Shown piece after piece: positions 20,433-35,660 of a DNA stretch of 64,000 nucleotides. Both the position numbers and the translations under genes were made by a program. Position 1 is the first letter of the stretch. Each line of letters opens with the position of its first letter. This DNA comes from Promerops cafer. Taxonomy: Eukaryota > Chordata > Aves > Passeriformes > Nectariniidae. The notes below the pieces were generated by a model. The model saw nothing but the letters and a program-made list of their open reading frames with translations. It was not told where the DNA came from and did no database searches. Location: assembly GCA_013398275.1 (NCBI GenBank), contig VZSE01002342.1, forward strand, positions 730,976 to 794,975. The letters are read 5' to 3'.

Positions 20433-23400
20433 AACCCGGCCTTGGAATAATATCAGATAAACTAATACTTCAACAAATGGTGAATATTGCCTGAGAGAAA
20501 TTGCTTTTGGCAACTGTTCCTCCTAATTAAAATGAAAGTCTGAAAAGCCTCAGTCTTTGGGAACAATTAATCAAATGCCGACACTAGATAAGATACAGAT
20601 AATGCTCTGTGCCTATTAAGTGCTTTCTACAATTAGCATGTGTGTTCTCAGCCAAATGCAGCCTGACCCTGATGTGGTAGGAAGGAGAGGTTTGGATTGA
20701 ATGGAGGGCAGCACCTGTCACTTGCCCTGCTGAGCCAACCAGTGCCTTCCCACCTTCCTGCTAACAACAGTTAGTAACAAAAGAACAATTAGTAGAAAGT
20801 TTCATTACAGAGATACTCCCAAACTGTCCCCACTTGCAGTGGGCAGCAAGGGACCTTGTTCTGGTAGCTTAGATGCAGCAGCTACAACATCTCTGTAAGC
20901 ATTTGAGTGGATGGCCAGACAGAAAAAAGAGAAAGGAAAGAGAAATTCTCTCCCACTGTGAGAGTTCCCTGCTGGGGACTTAAATACTGATCTAGAGCAG
21001 TCAAAGACAGGTGTGCAGGACCTCCAAGTTATATCTAGATTTACTTATTTCTCAAACAGTTACATAATTAGCAGTCATCAAAATCCTGAGGAAATCTGTC
21101 CTCTCTGCCCCCTAGAGTGGCAGCCTCAAGGCTGGGACACTTGTACAAGGACAGGGCTCATTTAATCCCTGAAGAGGTCAGGACTAGCAGCTGGTGGAGG
21201 TCCTGGGGGAGGCTCTGCACCCTCAGAGACCTCAGACATTGTTCCTCTCCTCTGTCCCAACTTGGGAGGCCAAAAACTTGTTGAGAAAGTGCTGAGCAGG
21301 AGCAGGAGACAAAACCAGTGTGTGTACACGCATGCAGTGGTCAGGTGAATCCCCCAGAAAAAACATGCAGCCCGAGGCTTTGGGAGGCAATGCTGGATTA
21401 ATGGCAGCCCAGCAGCAGGAGATGTGACCCCAAAACCTGAGGGATGGTGCTGGGCGGGAAAACGTGCAGGCAGGCGCCTGGAGGAAGGCTCTGGAAGACA
21501 GCCATGGATCTGCACATGGGAAAGGGACGTGCTGGAGCCTGTGGGACCCAGATGAGACGGAGCAAAGAAATGAAGTTTTGAGCCTATTATCTTCATACGG
21601 AGAATGTGTGAGTCAGGGGTGTGGGAGAGCTGAGGATCCACATGTGCATGCATGAAAGGGAGAGGGGCAGGGAGCAGCCAGCTGGCTTGGCTCAGAAGCA
21701 GCAGAGACAGGCACTCAAGCGATGCCTCCAAAGTAAATCCAACTGTAAGGAGAGTTTCGGACAGCACAGAGTGAGAGTCGAAGATGACAGAGTAATGTCA
21801 TCATCTCAGCTGGCGCTGCAGCCCTCACCCCTGGCAGCTAAAGCATGGATATAGAAACCAGTGAGCACTTAAGAGAATTAAAGTACAGTACAAGATAAAG
21901 GAGCTGGTTGACATATCCATTCTAAGCAGGGCAAAATGTTACTGTGTGTAGGGGCATTTAAGTGTATGACAGGTAACACATTCTGGGGATGGCAGCCTCA
22001 TGGGAAGACCCATGAGATATGGAGGAGCTCAGATGCCATGGGAAATCTTGCCTTGCCATCTGGGTTGTGGCCCAGGCAGATTTGCTCAACCAAGGCTCAG
22101 AGATGTGTAGAAAAACTGTGATTAAGTAAGCCATGTATAGGAAAGTATCCTCAGGACTCACTTTAGCCACTGCCACAACCTACTGGTTTCAGAAATGTCT
22201 GCAAAGTAGTTGTGCTGCTCCTCCACTGCTGGGCTTAAATTCATGGGAGGGATTTATACTACAGCTCAGGGTGCCTGCATAAGCCTGTTTTTCCTTTGCT
22301 TTGTGTGCAGGAATGAGGATCTGGGCCCATGGCTGCTCTCTGACTAGGCTTATTCCCAGAATAACTCCTCTCCCAGCCTCCTCTGCCACACAAGAAAAAA
22401 AAATGTCTTCAACAAATGTATAAACACTGGCTGCCTTCAGGTTTGTGTTTCTTTCTGAGCCTAATTTAAATGAACAGCAGACATTTTATGGGCTTTTCCA
22501 AGAGAACCTACAGGGGCTTATTTGCTCGAGTCTGACTTTCTGACAGCTCTCTACAAGCCTAATCAAAACCAGACTTAGTCTCTTGTGAAGCAAAATAATA
22601 TATATTAATGCAGCTACAAAGAACCACGCTACATGTAGTAAGTCATAAACCACTACTATGGCAGCAAGCATTCAATCATGTGCGTGTACCACACTTGGAT
22701 TTTGGAACAAGGGGTGCGTTTGTTTTGTTCCCATTGTACAAGGAAAGTTGTGGTGGTGAGGAGCCAAGAAAACATGCCTTGCATCTAGAAAATTCCCCAC
22801 TTGTGCAACTTGGAGTTTGTAGCTACAACTCAAAGGGTATCTCTTCACTTTTGTCCCCACAGGGGGGAATGCTGAGTTGATATCTCATGGTGGGGTGCAC
22901 CCAGTTCCCTTAGAGAAGCTGTGGGTGTGGAAGGCACTCCCTTGGAGCTGGATAGGACAAATCCTATGACCAAGCTGGATTTAAGGGTGATTTGCCTTTA
23001 TCATCTTTTTATTTTTTTTTTCTTCAATGCATAGACCTTATTTCTGAAATGTTCCCAAGTCTTTCTTTCGATGAATTCTGGATGGCATAGTTAAGAGTGG
23101 GGAATTCTGCAGACATTAAATACTTAAAGTGTTTTGACAGGCAGCTGAACACTGACCTCTAAAAGAAGACTTTTTTTCTATTTCTAATTATCCCACAGTG
23201 TTCTCATCACATAATATCACCTCTCTCTGTATAAGGATAAGTTCATGTTCAGTTCCTGACATCTGGAAGAAATTTCTCCTTATCTGGCATGTGCATTTTC
23301 AAGTGAAATTGTGAAAAGAGGAGCTGAACTGATAAAGCAGGGATGTACCTTTGGGCTGGACCAGATGGTGAGATGCTGCAAGCAGAAGGCATTCTGCCCA

Positions 23401-26400
23401 AAACAAGGAGGAAGGGGAAGGAAATCTCTAGGACTGGGCCAAGATGGAGGAATGGTAAAATCCTGTGCTCATTCAGGAGGTGTCAGTCTGTTTAACCTTC
23501 CCCTTCTAACAGAGACCTTCTAACATACTCCTTAAGTTTGTCTGAAGCTGGAGAGACATCAGGCAGCTTTAGATTGTGAACTTTCCTGTCTAATTTAGAT
23601 TTCAGTGTTTCCAGTTTCTCTGTTGAACTATTGCGTGACTGAAAATCTTGTCTGGTAGCAGACAGCCAGCATTGGTCACAGTGTGTATAATATGGTCCAC
23701 CTGGTTTCCTTAAACCTTTTGCTTTTCAATATAGGTCAGCTATTCTATGCTGAAGTAACAGTTTAGCTCTTGCTGTATTGCCTTGGTGATTTTAGGGTGA
23801 TGAAAATTGCTTTTGCCTAGAAGTGCCAAATTACCTTTTGCAATATGCCTAGAGGAGAGATTTCAGCCCATGGGCTGAGATTCCTTCAAGCACAGTTCCT
23901 GTCTGAAGGGACTATTGACATGGGGTTTTTGACATCCCCTTTTTTGTCACCCAGTGATTTGGAAGGAAATGATTCTTTCAAAACAAGCCCGAGCTCCAGC
24001 AGACTAATAGTTTTTTATTTCTAGTCAAATAAACATACTCATGTCCATTACCATTGTGCAGAACACATCAAGTTGAGCTGTTGAGATTCAGTGTTATTTG
24101 AGGTCCATCTGGCACACGATGCAGGAAGGCATCTCCCACAGAAAGTTGTAACAAGACCAAGACATAGAGTTACACCAAATCATACATGGTCATGTTTGAT
24201 AGCCATAGAGTAAATTGGGTGGATGTAAAACTGGTACCAAATTAATTTTGGGTTGTTTCTTCTTCTAGTGACTTTCACTGAGTAAACAGTGAAATTTTAC
24301 TTCATCTGCATTGATTAGACTGTTTGGTTTTTTCATGGATGCTCAGAGCGTTCAGATCTGAAATTTTGATTCAGGGTCTGTTTAATTGAGATTTTTTTGG
24401 TGGGTTTTGTTGTTGTTGTTTGCTTCATTCTTTTTTGTTTGTGTTCTTTACTTTGTACAAAGCCAGCCCATAGACAAATGTATTAACTGCATTGGCCATG
24501 TATTTGGTTTGATGTCATTATTTTTCACTGCTCTCTGCAGAGCATTGCCACTGATTATTTTTTAAAATATGTTGTAATATTTGATAGGTTTTCCAGGTTT
24601 AATGTCTCTCAGCACAACGCATTGCAGTATAACTTGCTTTTGGAAGGGTGGATGACTATAGACAAAACATTATCTTGCTTTAAGATTATGGAGGATCTTT
24701 TTATTCTTGTTTTTATGAGTGTTATCCAGTTTTGGCATGAGAACAGCCATGCAGTCAGTATAAATCAAATTCTTTTAGGTACTTACCTTTTCATCATTTT
24801 CTAAAAATGTATATGTGTTGACATTTTATGAAACCACATTTAAAGTGTTTTTGGATAGGCAATTTATACTGCATCTTCTTTTAGGCTTTTGTTTGATTTT
24901 TCAGCCTGTCCAGTTTTATAGGTGTCATGGTGACTCTCGGAAACAGGAATTTATGTTTCTTTATGTTGCTGTTATAAACAGACAAAGTAAATATATTTAA
25001 ATACTAATAATTGGTTGAAAAACACCAGAATTTGGTAGAGTGTTTTTAACCTCTTTATGTAGAAGGTGAAGCCATTTGAACCCTCTTGGTGGCTTTTTAG
25101 CAAGACTGCTTTTCACTGTGGACAGAAAAAATGACTCAGACAGAAGTAATAATGTTACTCTATTAATACAAAGGCTTTTAAGGGGTTTAATAATGCCTGT
25201 TGCACTGGATTGGAATAAAATGTGGACACTTTTCTAGGAAATTATTATTAAAACTGTAATCCTGGATTATGCATAAATTTGGTCAGTGTTTGAAGAGTGT
25301 CACCAGTGACTGATTTGCAGCCTGGCTTATGGTGTCTTCCTGTTGCTTTAGAGGCCAGGGCAGTTCAGACAGCAGAAGACATTTTTACAGGTGAACACCA
25401 AATTTTGTATCATGCCAACTCATGTAGTGGAAAAAGCCTGTAGATGAAAAGCCTATACGAAGAGAAAAGCCATTCTCCAGGGTTGTTGAAAACGTGACAC
25501 TTGGTAGGCTATCCATAAAAATGGGTGCAAAGGAGAATATTCCACATGTGCATGCACCTGGCTTCACAGAGGATCCCACTGACTTGTGCCCTTTTGTTCT
25601 GTAAAGCGGGAACAAAAAGGTGCATTCTAGGTACTTTCAGACAGAAAATAGTTGAGGCAATCTTTAGTTTGCCTTTCAATGATAAATAAATTTTGCCTGT
25701 GCACTTGTACTAATGGTGAATATTCAAGCTCTGTGTACAGTTAAGAAGTGGCTTTTTTTCTAAAACTGGAGGCCTTGACTTGTGGCAACATAGTGGAAAC
25801 CACAATAGTAATATTAAATCAGGTTACATTGAAAAAAGCAGACCTATGCCGTTTGGAGAGAGCAGGTGCATTAGTGAAAAACAGAGGCATAGTAATTCAC
25901 AAGATCAAATTGGTAAAACCAGAACCTCCTGAGCTGTATTTAGCTGTTCCCCTACTCAGTTATTTCTCATGGGAAATCCAGATCCTGCAAAAGAGAGTGC
26001 AGCCACATGAATGAAGTGTGAGTCAGTTTGCCCCTTGCCAGCAACAGCAATCATTTCTTTGTCTCATTTGTAGGTGATTTTGAGATCCTGTCTGGGTAGT
26101 TTTTTTTCCTGCTTGTGTAAATATTCTTCCACATTCCTGTTGTACCAAATCTGAGTCACAATATCAAACTCCAAACCCAGTTTTCTTGCACGTGGTGCTG
26201 GCAGTCTTTTCCACAGCCTCTGATTACTTGTGGTGATGTAAATACCACTGGGTATTTAGATGTCATCCACAGATCACAGTCTGGTGAGGACCTCATATGT
26301 GAACCCTTCTGACTGTGCCTTTCATAAAAGGTTGGTTAATGAACAGTAACAGAGAAGGTTTTCTTCTGGATACAGAGCATCAAGGTATGTGGTTTTTGGA

Positions 26401-28668
26401 CCCTTTATGTAGACATACTCCAGATGTGCTCCTTGCTGCTTGGTAATCACTTCATTCCCCAGATAACTCTGTGATAATGATAATATTAGCAAAATTCTAG
26501 TAATAGATGTGCACAGGAGCTTTCAAGTAAATAAGAATTTCCTGCTTGAAAAGAAGGAGGTTCCAGTATATTTTTTCTTTATTATCTTACTAGGAGGATT
26601 GTCTTAAATGTCTTTAAAAGAAGGAAAACAGTGATACATACAGAGACTGTATTTTTGCTACCTCTTTGATTGCCAGCAGATAACAGCAAAATGGTTTCAC
26701 TACTGCTATGCTGTTATTTCTACACCTGGATATTATGCCAAAGTTTTCCTTTTCCTTCTTTCTTTTATTTTTTAAAATTTTTTATAAAGGTAGGGCAAAA
26801 TTAAAGTTTACTGCTAAGTTATTTCTTGCCAAGCTTTTTCAGCTGCAGGATATAATGGAAGCCAAATTCTTTGGAACTTATTAAGGCTGACAGTATAATC
26901 AAGGGGAATTGCATGGTGATAAAATTATGGATCTGTGCCATAGTACTCATGTGTAATGGATGGCTGTAGACATATATATGTTTATTATGCCAGGGTACTG
27001 TGGCATAGCTCCATATTTTCCTTCAAGTGCAATTTCTCTGGATTGTTGTATATGGGTGTACATACATATACACAGTAGAGAGAAAAAAAGAAATATCTCC
27101 TCCCCTTCAGTTATCTGTCTTTGAAGACAGCATCTGCTCATAATGATACAGTCATTGACAAGCAGATGTTCCAAAGCTGGGTTTAAGAGTAGCATAGAGA
27201 TTTCAACAATTCCTTTTAATTTTGATATGGTGCTTTCAAAACACCATGTATTTTGAATTTGTGAAAGATAGAAATATAAATGCTTTAATTTTGTCTCATA
27301 CCTAAGCCCCAGTAGTGTTTTGGGGTTTTTTCCAAATCACGAATCCTTTTGTCAGGAGCCACGTTTTATGGAACCCACAGTTCCTAGTGAAAAATTTGAA
27401 GGAAGTCATTTGTTCAGAGCTGGGCTTGTTCAGGCCCTCTCTGCCTTGGCTGGTATGTGCAATGCACCAGCTTCCTTGGAGTAGTTCCCATCAGGATATT
27501 TAAGAAGGTTTTTGTTTACCAAAGGAAGCCATGACTTTCACTCAAATATAGCATATAATGACTCTCCCAGCCAGATCAGCTTTTATGAAAATAGTTTTAA
27601 AGGCCCTGCTTACAACAAAATATGTCAAGAAATGTGTGTTTGAGTCAGAAAACCCAGCCTACGTTCTTATGCCTGTTGGCGCAGGAGAAGAGAGAGGGGG
27701 TCAAGGCAAAATGTAAAGGGGTTCCAGGAGGATACTGCCTGTGTTATACCATCGTCCCTTTCCCAGCGGGAATCATCCTCCGAGGATGGTACAAGCAGCA
27801 GGTTTGAGGCTGTGAAAAGTGAGAGATCCCCGACCATTGCTGTTTGCCACTGAGCCCTGCCCTGCATCAGCCAGCTGAGTCCTGGCTCCCTGTCTTCTTT
27901 GGCTTGTCTGCTGTGTGCTTTGAGGGGAAACTCCTGTCCACAGCTCGCCTGGTGCTGGGGTGACACGTGGGATGGACACACAGGCAGAAAACATCTAAGG
28001 GACAAATAATCTCCAATGCTCCCAGAAGCCTGTGCTTTAGCCCAGAAGCTTTCTGGACAGCTCCACAGAGCTGAGGTTAACTCAGAAGGACATTGCCTTG
28101 TGCAATTTCCAATGGGTTTTCATAGGATGCAGATGGTCAGCAGCTCCTTCTGCAGGACAGTCTGCTGGCCAAAGACATGCTCTGGCCCAAAGAGACCATG
28201 CAGTGCCTGGGATCTTACACTCCACTCTAAAGTGAAGTAAGGCAAAAAGACTCCCCTCACTTAGCTGATGTTTGGGGCACTTTTGGGTTTTGACGTTTGA
28301 CTCAGAAAGTAACCCCTAACAAGGCAGGAGGTTTCATTGTAAGGCTGCAGTTTTCCAGAGTTACAAGGATAAATAGGACACAGTGGTTCTGTATTCTACA
28401 GCTACACAGAACACATGGCAGGATTCAGCTGTGTGAGCTCCAAAGAAATGGTTTGTCTCTTATTGATAAGTATTTGTCATAGACAGATGAAGGAAACCCT
28501 CAACAAATCCTAGTTAGCTTTTCAAGCTGGGAGTTAGTTTGTCCATAGTTAAACAGAAGGTATTTATAGAGGCTGGTTGAACAAAACACTTCAGAAGTTT
28601 GTTTAGAAGTGATTAAAATCAGCTGTTGCTGAACTGAAAAACCAGCCACACAAACTAAGTCTACAGCC

Positions 28669-28694
28669 TGTCTGTTGTCTGTCTGTTGTCTGTT
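28669..28694 (+). repeat. TGTCTGT short tandem repeat
   Basis: The unit ctgtctgttgt occurs about two and a half times in direct succession. Confidence 0.7.
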
Positions 28695-31600
28695 AGTGTA
28701 GTGCTTTCTTCTTCCAGCAACATCACTAACTCAGGGAAATAACATCAATCTCCTGTCTTTCATTGGTGGGTATTAATAATTCAAGGATTAAACCCATCAT
28801 TGAAGAGGGCAATTTAAGTGGGTTTTAATGAGAAACTGCTCCAGTTCTTGTATTAAAATATATTTAAATTATTTCCATGTTTGAGAAGTCAAGCACTGAA
28901 CCAGCAAGAAAACCAGTGCAGCCCCCAGCCTCCTTTGCCAGCAGTTGTAAACCTAGTCAAAATTGAGTGATGTGGAAGATAAGAGGGCCCTTCCCTTTCA
29001 GAGTTCTGCAGGTCCAAATCCACCACTGCAGAAAGCTACAATTAAGAAAATGCGGGTGTCAGCGTGCACCAGGCTGCTCTGTCCTCATCCAGCCCTGCTG
29101 GCTGCCCCGTACAAATGCTGACAGCTTTTGTTCTGACAGTCCTTCTTCTATCCCCCAGCAAGTTGTGGACCCAAGTACAGTGGTGTGTTTTGTACAAGCT
29201 GAGTAGAACAAAAAAATGTCATTAGGGTAATTAACTGAACCTGTCTCGTGAAAAGGAGCTTTCCAGATGATGCACTTCTCAAGGCAGCTATGCTCCACTG
29301 GTGCCCTTCCTCTAGGCCATTTCTGTAGTATTTTGCTGAATATGAGCATTGCTTTGACTCCCATAAGATACTCAAACAGATCACTGATTTCAGGGAATTA
29401 ATCTCTATGTTGATAAGCAGGAAGTTGCTTTTACTTTTTTTCCTATTTATTTTTCTTACTACACGTAAGTAACATTAGTTAAATAGCATGCTTAACTTGA
29501 TCATATTTAAATACCCTAGGACAACCCCTCTTATCCTCATTTATGTGACAGCAGTGACACCTCCACAGCTCAAACAAACCTTGGCATTCCTGTCTAACAC
29601 CTGCACAGCCCAGAGCCCAGCTCTTCCTTTGCATATTCCCTGGTAGGAACATCACAGCCTTGACACTGGGGTTGTCCTATGACTTGATGTCTCCCAGTGG
29701 TGGATGGTTTTCAGGGGACATACTTCCTTGATTAATAGCATGAAAAAGCTTTCGTAACAAAAAATGCCAGAGATGCCTTTAAAATATTTCAATGCAAGGG
29801 GCCTGAATGTGAGGTAAAAGGAAAACTCCCCACATTTAATCTCTAAATTAGAAGTTTATTGCTGATGTTTACACAGATGCCATAGAGCTGGAGCCACTGC
29901 ACATCTGGGGAGTAGGTGGCTAAATCTCCCCTTCAGTTTTTTTACCGAAAACACAGTCAGAGGAGGCTGGCTGACAGCATGAATAAATCAACGTGCTGTC
30001 CACAGGAAATAAGGAGATAGCTGGAATGAAGCATAAATAATGTAATACTAACATGGAGAGATTATTTCATACATATTTTTCAGAGGACTATAGTGGATGG
30101 CTTGCTGGAAAATTTCTGAGAGAGCTGCTCTAAGTGCACAGTTACGAATGATCTCTTCACCTCCATGCAAAAGGCTGGATTAGCAGGATTTCACATGGCC
30201 ACAGACACAGAGGTGGGGAAAGAGGTGGGCGACAGAAGACAAAATGGAAAGATCTTTTAATATATTCTGTATTATCTTTGATAGGGGAATAAAAGAACAA
30301 AGACTTTTTGGTTTTAGCAACATGAAAAAAGTGACATTTTCTTTTCCATAAAACTTTCCAGATTAAAAGAATGAAGAGGCATGCAGTTTTTAATCATCTG
30401 CTTTTCCCCATAAAAAAAGTTCCCATGTCTTATCTTTGAGAAGAATAGAGTTGCTTGCTTAGTCAGAAAATTTAACCACCTATTCCTTTCCAGTATTATT
30501 CTTCTCTGAGCAAAAGTTCTGTCCCCCCTCTACCTGCTTGCCCTTGGGCATGGAAGGAGAGGTACCAGCCCAAGGGCAATGTTTGCAAGAAATCTGGTTT
30601 GACACGGAAAAACTTGGCTAATGTCAGCAGAACAGGTGGTCTGGTGTAGCCAGAAGTGCTACTCAGGGGGTGTCTAAGCAGTCCTGTCAGTCATGGCTGG
30701 GTGCAATTTTGCCTTGTGCTCCCACTGGTAGCCGCTTCATGCTGGGGTTACACTTCAAGGCTCACAGCCTTGAAGTCTGCAGAACATCTGGAAGCACTCA
30801 CTTACCAGGTACTTCAGGAAGACTCTTAGAAGCCCAGGAAGATGGTGACTGGAGAGCATGAGCTCCTAAGAAGACTGTTGTTTCCTGTCATACTCTATCA
30901 GGTTCCAGGAAATAAAATCATTTGGGTAATCAGATCTTGGCACTTGCTGAGCCAGAAGAGGTCCTGGTGTTACCACTTTGCAAATCCATTGCAAGCCAGC
31001 TGTACAGGAATGTTGGTTGGAGAGCTAAATCCCTGAGAAACACTATTACGGGAAGTTAAAACTCCGATTTGAATTCCAATGACTTCCCATTGGATTAGGG
31101 ACACATTAGTAGGTTTCTGAGGCAAAATTATTAGAGGAAAAAGAAATAGTGAGATTTTCTGAATCACTACGGTCGTATTTAATGCAAAGTACATTCACTG
31201 TCCAAGGGAGAATGCAAGGAAGATTCTGGGATAGGCACAGCGTCTCTTATGAGAATTTTGGCTGTTGACATGGTCTCTGTTTCCCAGTTTGTGTGTTTGA
31301 AGCTTTGTTTCTGAAGTAGCTGTGATTGCTAGAAAACACCAGAGCTGTGGCAAGGATAATTTATATTCTGATACTTCTCATGGGTGACATAAGTGTTTAT
31401 CTGCGAGGTCTTAAGTTATATTGTACCAGACCAGCATTATTTCATGGGGTATATTTTGTGTACTTCTGTCATAAAGCTGTCCCCAAACTGCATGCAGTAG
31501 CATCTCTGTCCAGTATTAGGAATTTCGAGATACAAGAAAACCAAGACAAAAGGGGTCATGAGGGATTCTTAAAATTCCATGAAATTTTCATTGCATTCAA

Positions 31601-34600
31601 GTGACCAGAGAAATATTCTCCTGTTTCCACTAGGTATGAGGAGTTTTTCCAGGATCCTGTAGAAGCTCCAAAAGTACTTTCTGTCATGGCAGGGCCCTTA
31701 CAGAACTCTGCACATCTGTAAAGCTGGAAATTTGACTGGTTTTGCACAGTCTTATTTTGCTTTTGTTGATGGAAATACCATCCTTGCTGATTTTGCTTTT
31801 CTGTTGGTTTATGTTTTTTTTTAGCATGCAACATGTTAGAATTTAGATTTAGCCAAGATGTTTAGAGAGGTCTGTCAGCTATTCCAAGATCATCTGTGTT
31901 CTACAAGCTGTTGCAACCACAGTCTTTTTTATTGATTCAGACTCTGTGCTGTAGGCTTTCCCCCATCTTCTGGGTCCATTTGTCATGGCTTGCTTTTAAA
32001 ATCCAGCACAGAAAAAAAAGTGGGTCCACTCTTGCATCCAAGGGTAACATCTGTGTGTATGTGGAATACAATATTCCTTCATGGTGACTTTGGTAACACC
32101 TCCGTGGCCAGATCTAGATGGTCTCTGATTTTCTTTTGCTAAGTGATGGCCAAAGTCTCTGAACAATCTTTAATGGCTTGTAAGATGACCTTGTCCTTTG
32201 CAATTACCAAATGATGAGGTGGCTGTTTCTAGAGCCTCTTCCCTCTGCATCAGTCTTTTTTGGACTGATGCTCTATGATTGCTAATTTCTGAGATAAGGA
32301 CAGCTCCTAAACAAAACTTATCTTTAAGCTGTGTCGAAGGCATTAATTTAGGATCCACTCCATGCTATACTGAACCAAACTGAATCCAAATAAATGCAGG
32401 GAGCTTCTAGTCTAGAATATTCTTCATTGTTTTATGTCTCTCAGAGTTGGCATCTTCAAGATAGAGACACCTTTTTGTTCATCTTCCCAACAATTACTGA
32501 TTTCTCAACCATGGTATGAGCCAACATCCTGCAGGCTTTTTGGTAACCCTCAGTTCACGTCGTTACTGAGTTAAAGTCAGATTCTTACTTGTGTTCTGGG
32601 TTCTGGTTTGGTATGGTTTCTATGAGTTAGTGACCAAAATCCTGATGATGAATTGTTTTCTGGTGGTTTCTATGCTTGCGTTGACAGTACTGCTCTTGCC
32701 CCAGAAACGAACAATAACTATACTTTATATTAATTTGCTTTGAGGTATTAGCCACAGCTAATAATTCTGCCCTCTTTAGGCTTTTGTTTTCTTTAGAAAA
32801 CAGTTTAAAGATTGTGTGGTGCTCTTGTTCTGTTTTTGGCCAGACTCCAGCAAAACAAAGTCTAGAAATTGCACTCTAATTAAAACAGTCCTCACTGAGA
32901 GCTATCAAGCCATGAAGCATATCTATATTTTCAACTCTGAACTTCCTTCCTGAGGACATTAGATGTTTTAATGAAAATGAACATGATTTCTTCAGCATTT
33001 TTTCCTCTTCATGAACCACAGAGATAAGGTCTATCACATATGTTATGCATCAGAGACGCACTCAAACAGTTAAGAGAAAACCAAAGTATTTCAGTCAGCC
33101 TGTTTCATTGTGATGATTTTTTTATTTATTTAGCAAAGGGGGAAAAAACTGACATTTGCTGCAGGCCCTGCCAAAATAGACATTTGTTTTCCATTAGTTG
33201 CACATATGCTTTCCTAAGGGCTTACTACGAACTGAGACACAGCTCTGGGCATAGGTCTGGTTTATGTAAGGCATTTTTAATAAAGATAAGTAAACTTCAC
33301 ACTCAGAAGTTTCCTGTCTCCTCTTCTAATTCTACAGTGATTATCTCTCTACTTAACACCCAAAGACTGTGAGCCTGTCTCACCTGGGGAGAGGTGTCCC
33401 AGAATAAGAGGGAGTTATGGCGTGAGGTGGCCTTCAACAATCCTACAACAAATTAAAGAATAATAAGCTATTCAAAGCTTTGGTGTCATTGTCAAGGCTT
33501 AAAATATACTTCACCTGATCCCAGGTGAGTCTTGTAGAGAAAGGCATAAGACTTCAGCACATCTAATTAGCAATCTACAGCAAGTGGAGGAAAATTTTCT
33601 TCTAGACATTTTTTTTTTTAGCTGAAGTGTGGACTGGAAGCAATCCACTGGCTAGTCTAGCAACCTAGTCCATGCGTGAGTAGTAACTTCTTTTGAAAAC
33701 AGATTTTCACATGTTCCAGGTGCAAGAAATAGTTCATGGATGGCCAAATGTATGCCAGAGGACTCCAGAAGTAGTTATTACTTATACTTTTAGACTGAAA
33801 AAGGTTTGAAAGTAAAACTCACCACAGACTTCAGTGGCTACATTTTCTGGTGATAGGCAATACAAATGCCAGGAGAGGTCACTGCCTCTCAAGAATCAGA
33901 TCACTGGTTCTTTGGATAACACAAAACCCTCGTAAATAAATATCAAGAAGAGAAAGCTAAATATGGTGTTCTTCACTACCACAACCCCTGAATGAAAGTG
34001 AATTGCTGGAAAGCTGAAATCCAGAAATACCTTGTAGGTTCCCAGGATGTACTCTGCTCCCCATCATGAAGAGCTGGAGGAAACAATAGCATTTTCAGCC
34101 TGTTCTGGAGGTCAGTGGACTTGTGTGCCCTTTGATCAAAGAAGGAGGGAGCCTTGTGTAGCTGAGAGATCTGTGTGAGCTGTGCCTAACCAGCAAATCC
34201 CTTCTGAGAAAGCCCCCAGGAGGCTCCTGCTGCTGTCTGGAAAGAGAGCAGAGGAAAGTGGACAGGAAGCAGGTTAGTGCAGTTCAAGGTAGACAACGTG
34301 CTTGGCAGGGCATCTGGCTTTAATCACAGCCCCAGCTGGAGGTTAGTAGCCAAGTCTGGGTCTACCAGCTGTGCCTGGCATGATAAGGGGAGAAAATTCT
34401 GCTGTTTCTGTCTGTGTGGTCTCTCCACAGAGGGTTTGGTCTTGGGTTGGAAGGGTGAACATCTGAAAATGAGGTGTGAGACTCTGGCTGAAGGGAGACA
34501 GGACATCATTATGGAAGTATTCTGTGCAGAAGACGAGCATGGCCAGAAATGCCCTGCTCACTTCAGGAGAGCCTCCACTGTGAGCAGACACATCAGCTTA

Positions 34601-35104
34601 TGGGCAGCCCTCAGGAATCTCCCTTCACAGACCGTGAAGAAAATGCAGTGATTGGAACAGGAATTAATTATTTTCCAGACTTGCAGAAGAGACACCAGGA
34701 AGACATAAATGACCTCTGCGATGAAAGAAGAGATTAAATAGGAAAATCTTTACCCAGAGAAGTTCAGCAATCTGTAGCTTAGGTTTCATTTTGGACAGTA
34801 CAGTATGATGTAGGCAATGCTGGGGTTCTTTGCTGTTTAAAATTTTGATGAGGCTGATATTTGTCATGCTCATGTTGCATGCAGTATAGAGAATGAGGTA
34901 AGTTAATGATATCACTGAGATATCACAGTGGCTCCCAAAGTAAGACAGATTCCTCCTCAATGGTATTTTGATTCCTCATTGTTTGTTGGATTGATTATTT
35001 TAAATGATCATCACAGTGTTGAAACAAAAATTCCTTCACCAATCCTGAAACCTGAAATTAAATGAGAATATAGTATTTTCCTAACTAGAATTCTAAATTT
35101 TATC

Positions 35105-35125
35105 TTTTTTTTTTTTTTTTTTTTT
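35105..35125 (+). repeat. T21 homopolymer
   Basis: This is 21 consecutive T, flanked by tatc and gtct. Confidence 0.9.
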
Positions 35126-35660
35126 GTCTTTATCATAAGGCCTGTTATAGTCATCAGAAATGATTCGGGCTGCGAGAGAAATCAAGAGTCATATGTGACT
35201 GAAATAAAACAACTATAGTCTGGCAACTTTTTTCTTTTGTAGAATGTCTGAGATTGAGAGGAGGACATACTTCTGTTTATATTTGGTTTTGGTTAAATCA
35301 CTTTGGAAAAAATAGGATATTGGTCCCATCTCATGAGTGGTCTTAACCATCTAAACTGGCCCCACTTAGACTCTGATGTCCATCAAGGACCTGTGCTGCT
35401 CTCTGATTTGGCTGCTCTGGCAGTGGACTTAATCTCCTGTTCCCAAGGACTAGAGCCTACAATGCTTTTCTCTGTGTGTGCTGGGGCAACCTCCAGTGTC
35501 TCAGTGCAAGGAATAGATTATGGGAGCTTACAACCAAACTAACCTCTGCTAGTTCCATGAGAAAATGTGGAGGACATGTAAAGCAAATTGCAGTTCTCAT
35601 GATGAGACTTATGGAGGGGGGAGATATTTCAGAGGCAAACTTGGACAAGTATAATTTGAC

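Larger units (their letters stand above)
16860..35340. other. Intergenic stretch, no gene or clear transposon recognised
   Basis: This is mostly AT-rich, non-coding DNA. Open frames are short and unlike any protein I know. The longest, 201 codons at 21162-21767 on the minus strand, is a GC-richer chance frame. Visible items are small: a 15-bp triplicate near 17,330, a broken poly(T) at 20406-20432, a gttgttgtt run near 24,410, a tgtctgt repeat at 28669-28694 and a T21 tract at 35105-35125. Old, diverged repeats or regulatory elements could be present but cannot be recognised by eye. Confidence 0.6.

Noticed and set aside
21162..21767. 201-codon minus-strand open frame
   Set aside because: It has no recognisable domain, its composition is biased toward Ser, Pro and Leu, it has no splice partners, and it lies in a GC-richer patch where chance frames are common.
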